Source of the DNA: Streptomyces monashensis
Lineage (GTDB): Bacteria > Actinomycetota > Actinomycetes > Streptomycetales > Streptomycetaceae
NCBI RefSeq assembly: GCF_001866665.1
Contig: NZ_MLYO01000008.1
Span: 1-37,564, forward strand
Direction: 5' to 3'
Length of the DNA stretch: 37,564 nt
Part shown: piece after piece, positions 27,423 to 34,998 of the stretch
Numbering within the stretch: the stretch's first letter is position 1
Layout: each line of letters starts with the position of its first letter
Program-made: the position numbers and the translations under genes
The notes under the pieces: generated by a model
Seen by the model: the letters and a program-made list of their open reading frames with translations, nothing else
Database searches by the model: none
Told to the model about the DNA's origin: nothing

Positions 27423-28442
27423 TTATCCGTTCCTTACACGCAACTGGCCGCTGACCTGCATGGTTTCCGTCCCCCGGGACCGCTGGACAGGGATACGAAG
27501 GAGTACGCCGACGACGAGCAGCGCCCCTCCGGCCACCCACAGCGCGGCCTCCTCCCCCGTCCAACCGGTGTGCACGAGCACCCCCACGAGCACCGTGGAG
27601 AAGGAGCCGGCGCCCAGCAGCACGACGGAGCCCGCCGGGGTGAGCCCGAGCCGGCGCAGCCGGTGCGCGAGGTGGTCGGGGCCGCGCCGCAGCAGCGGGC
27701 GCCGGGCCAGCAGCCGGGCGAACAGGACGAGCAGCGCGTCGGCGGCGGCGACGGCACCGAAGCACGCCGTCACGGCCGAGCTGGCCGCGAGGCCGTAGCC
27801 CGCGCGCGTGAGGACGAGCGACGACGCCAGCAGGAAGCCGGTGAACAGCGCGCCGCAGGAGCCGAGCCCGATCCGCGCGGGCGGCCAGTTGTGCATCAGG
27901 AAGCCGGTCAGGGCGGCGGCGAACACGCTCAGCAGCGCGGCCAGCCCGTCCAGCATCTCGGCGGCGGCGCAGGCCCCGGCGCCGAACGCGGTGATGACCC
28001 CGACGGTCCCCGCCAACCCGTCCACGTGGTCGAGGCCCTTGAAGGCGAGGGAGGCGACGACGATCCAGGCGATGCCGAGGAGCCCGCCCGCCACGCCCGT
28101 CTCCTCGTACGGCACGACACACGCCGCCGCCACGGCCGTACCGGCGACGAGCACGCGCGCGCGTAGCCGCCACACGTCGGCGACCAGGCCGAGCGCGGCG
28201 AGCGCGGCGGCGGCGACCAGCAGCCGGCCGACTCCTCTCCCGAGCAGGGCGATCCGGGTCGACTCCCCGACCCAGGCGACGAGACACGTGACGGTCACCA
28301 CGGCGAGCCCGCCGAGCAGCGGCGTACGGCGCTGCATACGACGGTCGACAATGCCCGCCCGCAGCGCGACTCCCCGCAGCAGCGCCGTGAGCACGGCGGT
28401 GAGCAGGAGGGCGGCGGTGGCGGCGGCGATCCCGTAGAGCAC
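27423..28442 (-). CDS. WecA/MraY-like membrane phospho-glycosyl transferase homologue
   Basis: The 339-residue polytopic membrane protein has about ten hydrophobic helices and follows the MraY/WecA (PNPT) layout. FKGLDHVDGLAG aligns with the FNLIDGIDGLAG box and keeps both Asp. MHNWPPARIGLGSCGALFTGFLLAS aligns with NFPPARIFLGDSGS but has GSCG instead of GDSG. LGLVADVWRL aligns with LGLIDDRYDL but has AD instead of DD. PDHLAHRLRRLG aligns with the HLHHRLL loop. These losses make catalysis doubtful. The GTG start at 28442 has no clear ribosome binding site. It is adjacent to the HAIR region but does not form part of the operon. Confidence 0.78.
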   Translation of the reverse strand: MLYGIAAATAALLLTAVLTALLRGVALRAGIVDRRMQRRTPLLGGLAVVTVTCLVAWVGESTRIALLGRGVGRLLVAAAALAALGLVADVWRLRARVLVAGTAVAAACVVPYEETGVAGGLLGIAWIVVASLAFKGLDHVDGLAGTVGVITAFGAGACAAAEMLDGLAALLSVFAAALTGFLMHNWPPARIGLGSCGALFTGFLLASSLVLTRAGYGLAASSAVTACFGAVAAADALLVLFARLLARRPLLRRGPDHLAHRLRRLGLTPAGSVVLLGAGSFSTVLVGVLVHTGWTGEEAALWVAGGALLVVGVLLRIPVQRSRGTETMQVSGQLRVRNG

Positions 28443-28627
28443 TGCACCACGGTAGGGGCGAAAGTATCAAATCGGTATGAATAACACGATCCGATTGCGG
28501 CTCGGCGACCCAGATCACCCCGTGCTCTACTGCATCCCGGCGGAAGATGGAGGTAGTCTCGGACGGACTCCATAAGTTACCGCTTAGTAATGTTGCCCAG
28601 CTGACTCAGGCCGCCTCAGGAGCCCCA

Positions 28628-30910
28628 ATGCAACTCGCCGCGATCATCGTGTCGCTGGTCCTGATCGTGGTCGGCGTGGCACTGTTCGGCCGCGCCCTCC
28701 TCCAGATCTACAACTTCATGCGGCTCGGCCAGTCGGTACCGGCCGGGACGCGGACCGACGACCCCGCTCAGCGCACCCTCACCGTGGCCAGGGAGTTCGT
28801 CGGCCACACCCGGATGAACCGCTGGGGCGTCATCGGTGTGGCGCACTGGTTCGTGGCGGTCGGCTTCTACACGCTGCTGCTGACGATCGTCAACGCCATC
28901 GGCCAGCTCTTCAAGGCCGACTGGATCCTGCCGGTCATCGGCGACTGGGCGCCGTACAACGTCTTCGTCGAGTTCGTCGGCACGACGACGATCCTCGGCA
29001 TCGCGATCCTGGTCGTGGTCCGCCAGCTGAGCAAGGCGAACAAGCCGGGCCGCAAGTCCCGCTTCGCCGGCTCCAACGCCGGCCAGGCCTACTTCGTCGA
29101 GACCGTCATCCTCATCGTCGGCGTCTGCATCTTCATGCTGCACGCCCTCGAAGGCGCCCAGCACCACGTCGACGGCTACGAGGCCTCCTTCTTCATCTCG
29201 TACCCGGTCGTGGCGTGGCTGAAGGGCATGGACGTCTCCACCCTCCAGAACCTCACCTACTTCTTCGCCGGCCTGAAGATCGCGACCTCCTTCATCTGGA
29301 TGATCGTGGTCGGCCTGAAGACCGACATGGGTGTCGCCTGGCACCGCTTCCTCGCGTTCCCGAACATCTGGTTCAAGCGCAACGCGACCGGCGAGACCTC
29401 GCTCGGCGCCCTGCTCCCGATGACCTCCGGCGGCAAGCCGATCAACTTCGAGGACCCGGGCGAGGACGACGTCTTCGGCGTCTCCCAGATCGAGCACTTC
29501 TCCTGGAAGGGCCTGCTCGACTTCTCCACCTGCACCGAGTGCGGCCGCTGCCAGTCGCAGTGCCCCGCGTGGAACACCGGCAAGCCGCTCTCCCCGAAGC
29601 TGCTGATCATGTCCCTGCGGGACCACGCCCACGCCAAGGCGCCGTACCTGCTGGCCGGCGGCGGCAAGAACGCGGAGGGCGAGGAGAAGGCCTCCGCCGA
29701 GGCTCTGAAGGACGTCCCCGCGTCGGCTCTGGCCGAGGCCGAGCGCCCGCTGATCGGCACCGCCGAGGAGAACGGCGTCATCGACCCGGACGTCCTGTGG
29801 TCCTGCACCACCTGCGGCGCCTGCGTCGAGCAGTGCCCCGTCGACATCGAGCACGTCGACCACATCGTCGACATGCGCCGCTACCAGGTCATGATCGAGT
29901 CCGCGTTCCCGTCCGAGGCGGGCACGATGCTCAAGAACCTGGAGAAGAAGGGCAACCCCTGGGGCCTGGCGAAGAAGCAGCGCCTGGAGTGGACCAAGGA
30001 GGTCGACTTCGAGATCCCGGTCGTCGGCAAGGACATCGAGGACCTCACCGAGGTCGAGTACCTGTACTGGGTCGGCTGCGCCGGTGCCCTGGAGGACCGC
30101 GCGAAGAAGACCACCAAGGCCTTCGCCGAGCTGCTGCACATCGCGGGCGTGAAGTTCGCGATCATGGGCGGCGACGAGAAGTGCACCGGCGACTCCGCCC
30201 GCCGCCTCGGCAACGAGCCCCTCTTCCAGGAGCTCGGCATGGAGAACGTGATGGCCCTCAACACCGCGTTCGGCGAGGAGCTGGACGACGAGGGCAAGGT
30301 CACCGCCGAGTCCAAGAAGCCGAAGTCGGCCAAGAAGATCGTCGCCACCTGCCCGCACTGCCTGAACACCATCGGCAACGAGTACCCGCAGCTCGGCGGC
30401 GACTACGAGGTCATCCACCACACCCAGCTGCTCCAGCACCTGGTCGACGAGGGCAAGCTGGTCCCCGTCACCCCGGTCGAGGGCATCATCACCTACCACG
30501 ACCCCTGCTACCTGGGCCGCCACAACAAGATCTACACGCCCCCGCGCGAGATCATCGGCAAGGTCCCGGGCCTCAGGAACGAGGAGATGCACCGCCACAA
30601 GGAACGGGGCTTCTGCTGCGGCGCCGGCGGCGCCCGGATGTGGATGGAAGAGCGCATCGGCAAGCGCATCAACAACGAGCGCGTCGACGAGGCCCTCTCC
30701 CTCAACCCGGACATCGTCTCCACCGCCTGCCCGTTCTGCCTCGTCATGCTGACCGACTCGGTCAACGGCAAGAAGAACGACGGCAAGGCCAAGGAGTCCA
30801 TCCAGGTCGTGGACGTCGCCCAGCTCCTCCTCGACTCCGTCCGGACGCCGGTCGACCCGGCGGGCGAGACGGAGAGCGAGAACGAGCCGGAGCCCGAACC
30901 GGTGAAGTGA
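28628..30910 (+). CDS. Membrane Fe-S oxidoreductase (HdrD/GlpC-like, CCG-domain)
   Basis: The product has 760 residues from the ATG at 28628, with AGGAG 5 nt upstream; the open frame begins earlier without family similarity. The N-terminal 240 residues form a NarI-like set of five or six transmembrane helices with several His (HWF, HALEGAQHH, AWHRF) that could bind haem b. Two 4Fe-4S motifs follow, CTECGRCQSQCP (about 302) and CTTCGACVEQCP (about 393). Two CCG cysteine-rich domains come next: WVGCAG (about 480), and TYHDPCYLGRHN with RGFCCGAGGARMWM (about 660). This is the architecture of proteins that pass electrons between the quinone pool and a soluble donor; the donor is unknown. Confidence 0.88.
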   Translation: MQLAAIIVSLVLIVVGVALFGRALLQIYNFMRLGQSVPAGTRTDDPAQRTLTVAREFVGHTRMNRWGVIGVAHWFVAVGFYTLLLTIVNAIGQLFKADWILPVIGDWAPYNVFVEFVGTTTILGIAILVVVRQLSKANKPGRKSRFAGSNAGQAYFVETVILIVGVCIFMLHALEGAQHHVDGYEASFFISYPVVAWLKGMDVSTLQNLTYFFAGLKIATSFIWMIVVGLKTDMGVAWHRFLAFPNIWFKRNATGETSLGALLPMTSGGKPINFEDPGEDDVFGVSQIEHFSWKGLLDFSTCTECGRCQSQCPAWNTGKPLSPKLLIMSLRDHAHAKAPYLLAGGGKNAEGEEKASAEALKDVPASALAEAERPLIGTAEENGVIDPDVLWSCTTCGACVEQCPVDIEHVDHIVDMRRYQVMIESAFPSEAGTMLKNLEKKGNPWGLAKKQRLEWTKEVDFEIPVVGKDIEDLTEVEYLYWVGCAGALEDRAKKTTKAFAELLHIAGVKFAIMGGDEKCTGDSARRLGNEPLFQELGMENVMALNTAFGEELDDEGKVTAESKKPKSAKKIVATCPHCLNTIGNEYPQLGGDYEVIHHTQLLQHLVDEGKLVPVTPVEGIITYHDPCYLGRHNKIYTPPREIIGKVPGLRNEEMHRHKERGFCCGAGGARMWMEERIGKRINNERVDEALSLNPDIVSTACPFCLVMLTDSVNGKKNDGKAKESIQVVDVAQLLLDSVRTPVDPAGETESENEPEPEPVK

Positions 30911-30933
30911 CACCCGGTCCCCGATGACCCACG

Positions 30934-30963
30934 GCGCCCCCCGCCCGCACCGGCAGGGGGCGC
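30934..30963. terminator. Terminator between the Fe-S oxidoreductase and the response regulator
   Basis: GCGCCCCC (30934-30941) and GGGGGCGC (30956-30963) form an 8-bp perfect stem; GCC and GGC in the 14-nt loop can add three pairs. It sits 24 nt past the oxidoreductase stop and is usable from both sides. Confidence 0.6.
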
Positions 30964-30969
30964 TCTGTC

Positions 30970-31626
30970 TCACGCGCGCGGTGTGCCGTTCAGATACGCC
31001 AGAACGGCCAGCACCCGGCGGTTGGTCTCGTCCGAGGCGGTGATGCCGAGCTTGGCGAAGATGCTCGCCGAGTGCTTGCCGACGGCGCTCTCGCTGACGA
31101 ACAGCCGGGCGGCGACGGCCGCGTTGGAGTACCCCTCGGCCATCAGCGCCAGCACCTCCCGCTCGCGCGGGGTGAGCGTGGCGAGCGGATCGTCACGGCG
31201 CCGGCCGCCCAGCAACCTGGCCACGACCTCCGGATCCATCGCCGTACCACCGTCCGCCACGCGCCGTACGGCGTCCACGAACTCGGCGGCGCCGAGCACC
31301 CGGTCCTTGAGCAGATAGCCGACCCCGCCGGTGCCGTCCGCCAGCAACTCGCGCGCGTACAACTGCTCCACGTGCTGCGACAGCACGAGGACGGGCAGCC
31401 CCGGACGGCTGCGCCGGGCCTCCAGCGCGGCCTGCAGGCCCTCGTCGGTGAAGGTGGGCGGCAGGCGTACGTCCACCACCGCGACGTCCAGCTCCTCCTC
31501 GGCCAGCGCCCGCCGCAGCTCCGGCCCGCTGGCCACGGCGGCGGCGACGGTGAACCCATGGGCCGTCAGGAGGGTGCAGAGCCCCTCCCTGAGGAGGAAG
31601 AGGTCTTCCGCGAGGACAACACGCAC
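30970..31626 (-). CDS. NarL/LuxR-family response regulator
   Basis: The product has 218 residues from a GTG at 31626, chosen because VRVVLAEDLFLLREGL is the typical start of the receiver. The receiver domain has the acidic pair AED, the phosphoacceptor Asp in VVDVRLPP and Lys in YLLKDR. The C-terminal LuxR helix-turn-helix is LTPREREVLALMAEGYSNAAVAARLFVSESAVGKHSASIFAKLG. The gene overlaps the 3' end of the histidine kinase gene by 61 nt, so the two are coupled. Target genes are unknown; the divergent VC0807-like gene is a candidate. Confidence 0.93.
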   Translation of the reverse strand: MRVVLAEDLFLLREGLCTLLTAHGFTVAAAVASGPELRRALAEEELDVAVVDVRLPPTFTDEGLQAALEARRSRPGLPVLVLSQHVEQLYARELLADGTGGVGYLLKDRVLGAAEFVDAVRRVADGGTAMDPEVVARLLGGRRRDDPLATLTPREREVLALMAEGYSNAAVAARLFVSESAVGKHSASIFAKLGITASDETNRRVLAVLAYLNGTPRA

Positions 31627-32903
31627 GGCAGCTCCATCGTCACCAGAGTGGGCCCTCCGTCCGGGCTGTCGATGCCGAGCGTACCGTCGAAGGCCGACAA
31701 CCGGCGGCGGATGCCCCGCAGTCCGCTGCCGCCCGCCCCGAGCACCGGCCCGTCCTCCTCGTGCGCGCCCCCGCTCCCGTCGTCCCACACCGTGCAGCGC
31801 AACACCTCGCCGGTGTGGGCGAGTTCCACGCGCGCGTGCGTCGCGTCGCCGTGCCGGGCCGCGTTGGTGAGCAGTTCGGCGACGGCGAAGTACAGCGCCG
31901 CCTCGATCGGCCCCTCCGGGCGCCCCGGCAGCCCGCCGGCGTCCACCTCGGCCGCCAGCGGAGCGTCCAGGGCGAGCGCCCGCAGCGCGTCGACCAGCCC
32001 GCGCTCGGCCAGCACCGGCGGGTGGATGCCCCGTACCAGCGCGCGGAGTTCCGTCAGGGCGCGCGCCGAACTCTCGCGCGTCTGCCGCACCAGCTCACGC
32101 GCCCGCTCCGGATCGGTCTCCATCAGCGTCTCCAGCGCGCCGAGGGCGAGGCCCATAGCGACCAGCCGGGCCTGTGCGCCGTCGTGCAGGTCCCGCTCGA
32201 TACGGCGCAGTTCGGCCTCGCGGCTGTCCACGGCGGCGAGCCGGGTCTCGGTCAGCTCCGCGACCCGCTCGGCCAGCCGGCGCCGTTCCGCCTCGGCCGC
32301 GACCTCGGCGGCGACGGAAGGGGCCGGGCCGAGCAGCACGGGCAGCCAGCGGTCCGCGTGCAGCCGGCAGGCCGGACCGGACAGCCGCAGCGCCGCGTAG
32401 TACAGCAGCAGGCCACCGGGGATCCCCACGGCCGGACGGCTGAGCACCGGCCCGTCGAACAGGCCGCGATGGCGGTCGAAGAGCGCGGCGACGCCCGGGG
32501 CGAGCAGGCCGAACAGGCCGTACCAGGCCATCGCGGAGGGCACCAGCAGCAGCACCAGCGCGACCCAGGGCTCCAGCGCGAGGAAGAGCAGGTCGCGGCG
32601 GTTCGCCGGGTCCTCGTGCGGCGGACGGTCGGCGAGATAGGGGCTTGGGATCGCCGTGCCGCCCCGATGCCCGGGCAGCCGACGGTAGTTGACCCGGCGG
32701 TAGGTCACGGCGAGCGTGCGCACGGCGCGCAGCGGCCCGCGCTCCGGGTCGCCGCCGAGGAGCCGGACCGGCAGGGCGACACAGAACACCGCGAGGGCCG
32801 CCAGGCCGCACCAGCCGATCGCCCAGCAGTACCCGAGCTCCCGGTGACGTCCGCCGAGGCGGCGCAGAACGGAGCCGCCAACGCGTCCGGCGGGGGTGGT
32901 CAT
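31566..32903 (-). CDS. NarL/DesK-type sensor histidine kinase
   Basis: The product has 445 residues from the ATG at 32903. The N-terminal half is a membrane sensor region with four hydrophobic helices (GYCWAIGWCGLAALAVFCV, WVALVLLLVPSAMAWYGLFGLL, and others), typical of kinases with a putative-sensor domain and no large outer loop. HisKA_3 holds His240 in RRIERDLHDGAQARL; the ATPase domain follows with LLTNAARHG (N box), DDGSGG and GGSGLRGIRRR. A CACACT hexamer ends 6 nt before the ATG with no ribosome binding site, similar to DUF3151. The signal is unknown; partner is the overlapping response regulator. Confidence 0.9.
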   Translation of the reverse strand: MTTPAGRVGGSVLRRLGGRHRELGYCWAIGWCGLAALAVFCVALPVRLLGGDPERGPLRAVRTLAVTYRRVNYRRLPGHRGGTAIPSPYLADRPPHEDPANRRDLLFLALEPWVALVLLLVPSAMAWYGLFGLLAPGVAALFDRHRGLFDGPVLSRPAVGIPGGLLLYYAALRLSGPACRLHADRWLPVLLGPAPSVAAEVAAEAERRRLAERVAELTETRLAAVDSREAELRRIERDLHDGAQARLVAMGLALGALETLMETDPERARELVRQTRESSARALTELRALVRGIHPPVLAERGLVDALRALALDAPLAAEVDAGGLPGRPEGPIEAALYFAVAELLTNAARHGDATHARVELAHTGEVLRCTVWDDGSGGAHEEDGPVLGAGGSGLRGIRRRLSAFDGTLGIDSPDGGPTLVTMELPCVLSSRKTSSSSGRGSAPS

Positions 32904-33075
32904 GGGCCCAGTGTGGCCCACCCGGCGGCCGGGCGGGGTGTGCCCGGACCCAGCGGGGGGTGGGTCTGGCCCCACCCCCGTTCGGCAGGTGGACGCACGG
33001 TCCGCACGCCCCCTGCTCCGTAGCGTCGAAGACACCGGAAACGCGAACGAGGAACGCGCAGGAGAGGGGAAGGAC

Positions 33076-33780
33076 ATGAGCACGATGGACATGAACGCGG
33101 CGGACACGGCCGCGAACGGGCACGCGGGTTCCACGGGGGACGGGTCGCCGAACAGGCTGCTGGCGCAGAGCCTGCTGCTGAACGTCGCCGCGCCGCTGGC
33201 CGTGTTCTACGGCCTGCGCGCCGCCGGCGTCGGCCTGTGGTGGGCGGTGGTGGCGAGCGCCGTACCGCCCACGGCGGAGGCGCTGCTGACGGTGGTGCGC
33301 GAGCGCCGCGTGGGAACGCTGGGCATCCTGGTGCTCAGCATGGTGGCCCTGGGCGCGGCGCTGTCGGCGGTGACGGGAAGCCCGCGGTTCATGTTCGCGA
33401 AGGACGGCTGGATGACGGGCGTCGTCGGGCTGGTGTTCCTGGGCACGCTGCTGCGCGGGCAGCCGGTCGTCTTCCGGCTCCTGTCGTCGGTCGCCCGCGG
33501 GAACCGGCGCGCCGAGCTGGAGCGCAACTGGCGGACGTCACCGACCTTCCGCCGCCTGATGCGGCTGCTGACCGCGGTCTGGGGCATGGGCCTGCTGCTG
33601 GACTCCGTCGTCCGGGTGGTGCTCGCCTACACCCTGCCCATCGACTCGGTGATGCTGGTGACCACGCTCCAGTACGTGGCGCTCTTCGTGGGCCTGGAGA
33701 TCTTCAGCAGGCGCTACGGCCGGGCACCGTCCCGCATCGCCGCCGTCCGCGACGAGGCCGCCACGGCGGCAGCGGCGTGA
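33076..33780 (+). CDS. VC0807-like integral membrane protein
   Basis: The 234-residue protein has five or six transmembrane helices. The segments SLLLNVAAPLAVFYGLRAAGVG, ALLTVVRERRVGTLGILVLSMVALGAALSAVTGSPRFMFAKDGW and DSVVRVVLAYTLPIDSVML fit the VC0807/DUF3159-like family of unknown function. The start ATG at 33076 has GAGGGG at about 6 nt. It is divergent from the two-component pair, 172 nt away, so it is a natural candidate for its regulon. The short-chain dehydrogenase follows. Confidence 0.78.
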   Translation: MSTMDMNAADTAANGHAGSTGDGSPNRLLAQSLLLNVAAPLAVFYGLRAAGVGLWWAVVASAVPPTAEALLTVVRERRVGTLGILVLSMVALGAALSAVTGSPRFMFAKDGWMTGVVGLVFLGTLLRGQPVVFRLLSSVARGNRRAELERNWRTSPTFRRLMRLLTAVWGMGLLLDSVVRVVLAYTLPIDSVMLVTTLQYVALFVGLEIFSRRYGRAPSRIAAVRDEAATAAAA

Positions 33781-33818
33781 GCGGCACGGGCGGCGACCGG
33801 CGGGAGAGGTCCACGGAC

Positions 33819-34562
33819 ATGGCACACGTGGTGGTGGTCACCGGGGCGGCGAGCGGGATCGGCGCGGCGGTCGCCCGGCACTTCGGCGGGCTCGGCGCGC
33901 ACGTGGTCGTCGCGGACGTCGACGAGGCGGGCGGCACGGCCGTGGCGCGGGAGGTGGACGGCCTGTTCGTCCGCACCGACACCACGCGGGAGGCCGACAA
34001 CCTCGCACTGATCGCCGCCGCCGTGGCGGCCTACGGCGGGCTGGACGTGGTGCACCTGAACGCCGGGATCGGCGACGGCGGCGGATTCGGCGAGGACGAC
34101 TACGACAGGGCGCGCCAGCACCGGGTCCTCGCGGTCAACCTGCACGGCGTGATGTACGGCCTGCACGCTGCGCTGCCCGCGCTGGCCGCGCACGGCGGGG
34201 GCTCGCTGCTGGTGACCTCCAGCATGGCCGGGGTCGGCGCGGCACCCTTCGACCCCGTCTACGCGGCGACCAAGTACGGCGTGATCGGACTGGTGCGCTC
34301 GCTCGCCCCGGCCTGGCAGGACAAGGGCGTGCGGATCAACGCCGTCTGCCCGGGCATCGTCCGCACCCCGATCCTGCGCCCGGAGGCCGTCGAGTACATC
34401 ACCGCCCAGGGTCTCGCCCTGGCCGAGCCCGCCGAGATCGCGGCGTCGGTCGCCGGGATCACGGCGGGCGAGGAGACGGGACGGGCCTACGTCCTGCAAG
34501 CGGGCCGCTCTCCCGAGCCGGTGGCCTTCCCGAAACTGGAACTGGCCCGGGCCGACGGCTGA
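33819..34562 (+). CDS. Short-chain dehydrogenase/reductase
   Basis: The product has 247 residues from the ATG at 33819 (GAGAGG 9 nt upstream); a GTG at 33777, overlapping the previous stop, is the alternative. Classical SDR: cofactor motif TGAASGIG (8-15), ADVDEAGG, NAGIG, Ser in LLVTSSMAG, and the catalytic YAATK. The acidic residue after the second strand (ADVDE) suggests NAD rather than NADP. The substrate is unknown. Its stop codon lies in the first unit of a 17-bp tandem repeat. Confidence 0.92.
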   Translation: MAHVVVVTGAASGIGAAVARHFGGLGAHVVVADVDEAGGTAVAREVDGLFVRTDTTREADNLALIAAAVAAYGGLDVVHLNAGIGDGGGFGEDDYDRARQHRVLAVNLHGVMYGLHAALPALAAHGGGSLLVTSSMAGVGAAPFDPVYAATKYGVIGLVRSLAPAWQDKGVRINAVCPGIVRTPILRPEAVEYITAQGLALAEPAEIAASVAGITAGEETGRAYVLQAGRSPEPVAFPKLELARADG

Positions 34563-34613
34563 CCGGGGCCGAGGGCTGACCCGGGCCGAGGGCTGACCCG
34601 GGCCGAGGGCTGA
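34546..34613. repeat. 17-bp tandem repeat, four copies, covering the SDR stop codon
   Basis: Units CCCGGGCCGAGGGCTGA at 34546-34562 (one mismatch, contains the SDR stop), 34563-34579, 34580-34596 and 34597-34613. As 17 is not a multiple of three, TGA appears in all three frames. Confidence 0.85.
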
Positions 34614-34634
34614 CCCCGGCCCGCGGCCGGGCGC

Positions 34635-34676
34635 GTACGGTCGGGCGGGTACGGCTAGGCGGGTACGGCTAGGCCT
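34635..34676. repeat. 14-bp tandem repeat, three copies, covering the stop codon of the MhuD-like gene
   Basis: Units GTACGGCTAGGCGG at 34635-34648 (diverged), 34649-34662 and 34663-34676. The CTA in the last unit is the complement of the TAG stop of the minus-strand MhuD-like gene. Confidence 0.8.
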
Positions 34677-34995
34677 GCTTGGGCCCCGCCTGCTGCACCA
34701 CCTCGAAGGACCACAGGGTGGAACCGGAAGCAGCCGGCCGGGGCCGCTCGGCGCCCTCACCACCCTGGTGCGCGGCCTTCATCGGCCCCTCCATCCAGGC
34801 CTGGAACGACTCCTCGTCCCGCCAGCGCGTGTACACGAGGTAGGTGTCGGTGCCCTCGACGGGCCGCAGCAGCTCGAACCACTCGAAGCCGTCGGAGTTC
34901 TCCACCGCGTGGGCGCGCGAGGCGAACCGCTTCTCCAGCACCTCCCGCTGCTCGGCGGGCACGGTCAGCACGTTGATTTTTACTACGCTAGGCAC
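34669..34995 (-). CDS. MhuD-like haem-degrading monooxygenase (ABM fold)
   Basis: The 108-residue ferredoxin-like alpha/beta-barrel protein resembles M. tuberculosis MhuD closely along its length: PSVVKINVLTVPA, LEKRFASRAHAVENSDGF, ELLRPVEGTD, SFQAWMEGP. The MhuD haem-site residues (Asn7, Trp66, His75) align with Asn8, Trp67 and His76 here, so it should bind haem and open it oxidatively in the cytosol. The start is GTG at 34995 with GAGAGG 6 nt upstream. Both the ribosome binding site and the first codons (GTA GTA AAA) are unlike the neighbouring GC-rich codons and lie against the integrase gene, so the 5' end may come from the integrated element. Confidence 0.87.
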   Translation of the reverse strand: MPSVVKINVLTVPAEQREVLEKRFASRAHAVENSDGFEWFELLRPVEGTDTYLVYTRWRDEESFQAWMEGPMKAAHQGGEGAERPRPAASGSTLWSFEVVQQAGPKQA

Positions 34996-34998
34996 ATG
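34970..34998. other. Predicted attachment-site junction of the integrative element
   Basis: The stretch GTTGATTTTTACTACG in the 5' end of the MhuD-like gene is AT-rich in an otherwise GC-rich region, and the adjacent integrase starts at 34996. Large serine integrase genes usually sit beside one att end. The exact crossover core cannot be seen without the other end of the element or the empty site. Confidence 0.45.

Noticed and set aside
28616..30973. 785-codon minus-strand open frame
   Set aside because: Antisense to the Fe-S oxidoreductase, whose Cys motifs and ribosome binding site identify the real frame.
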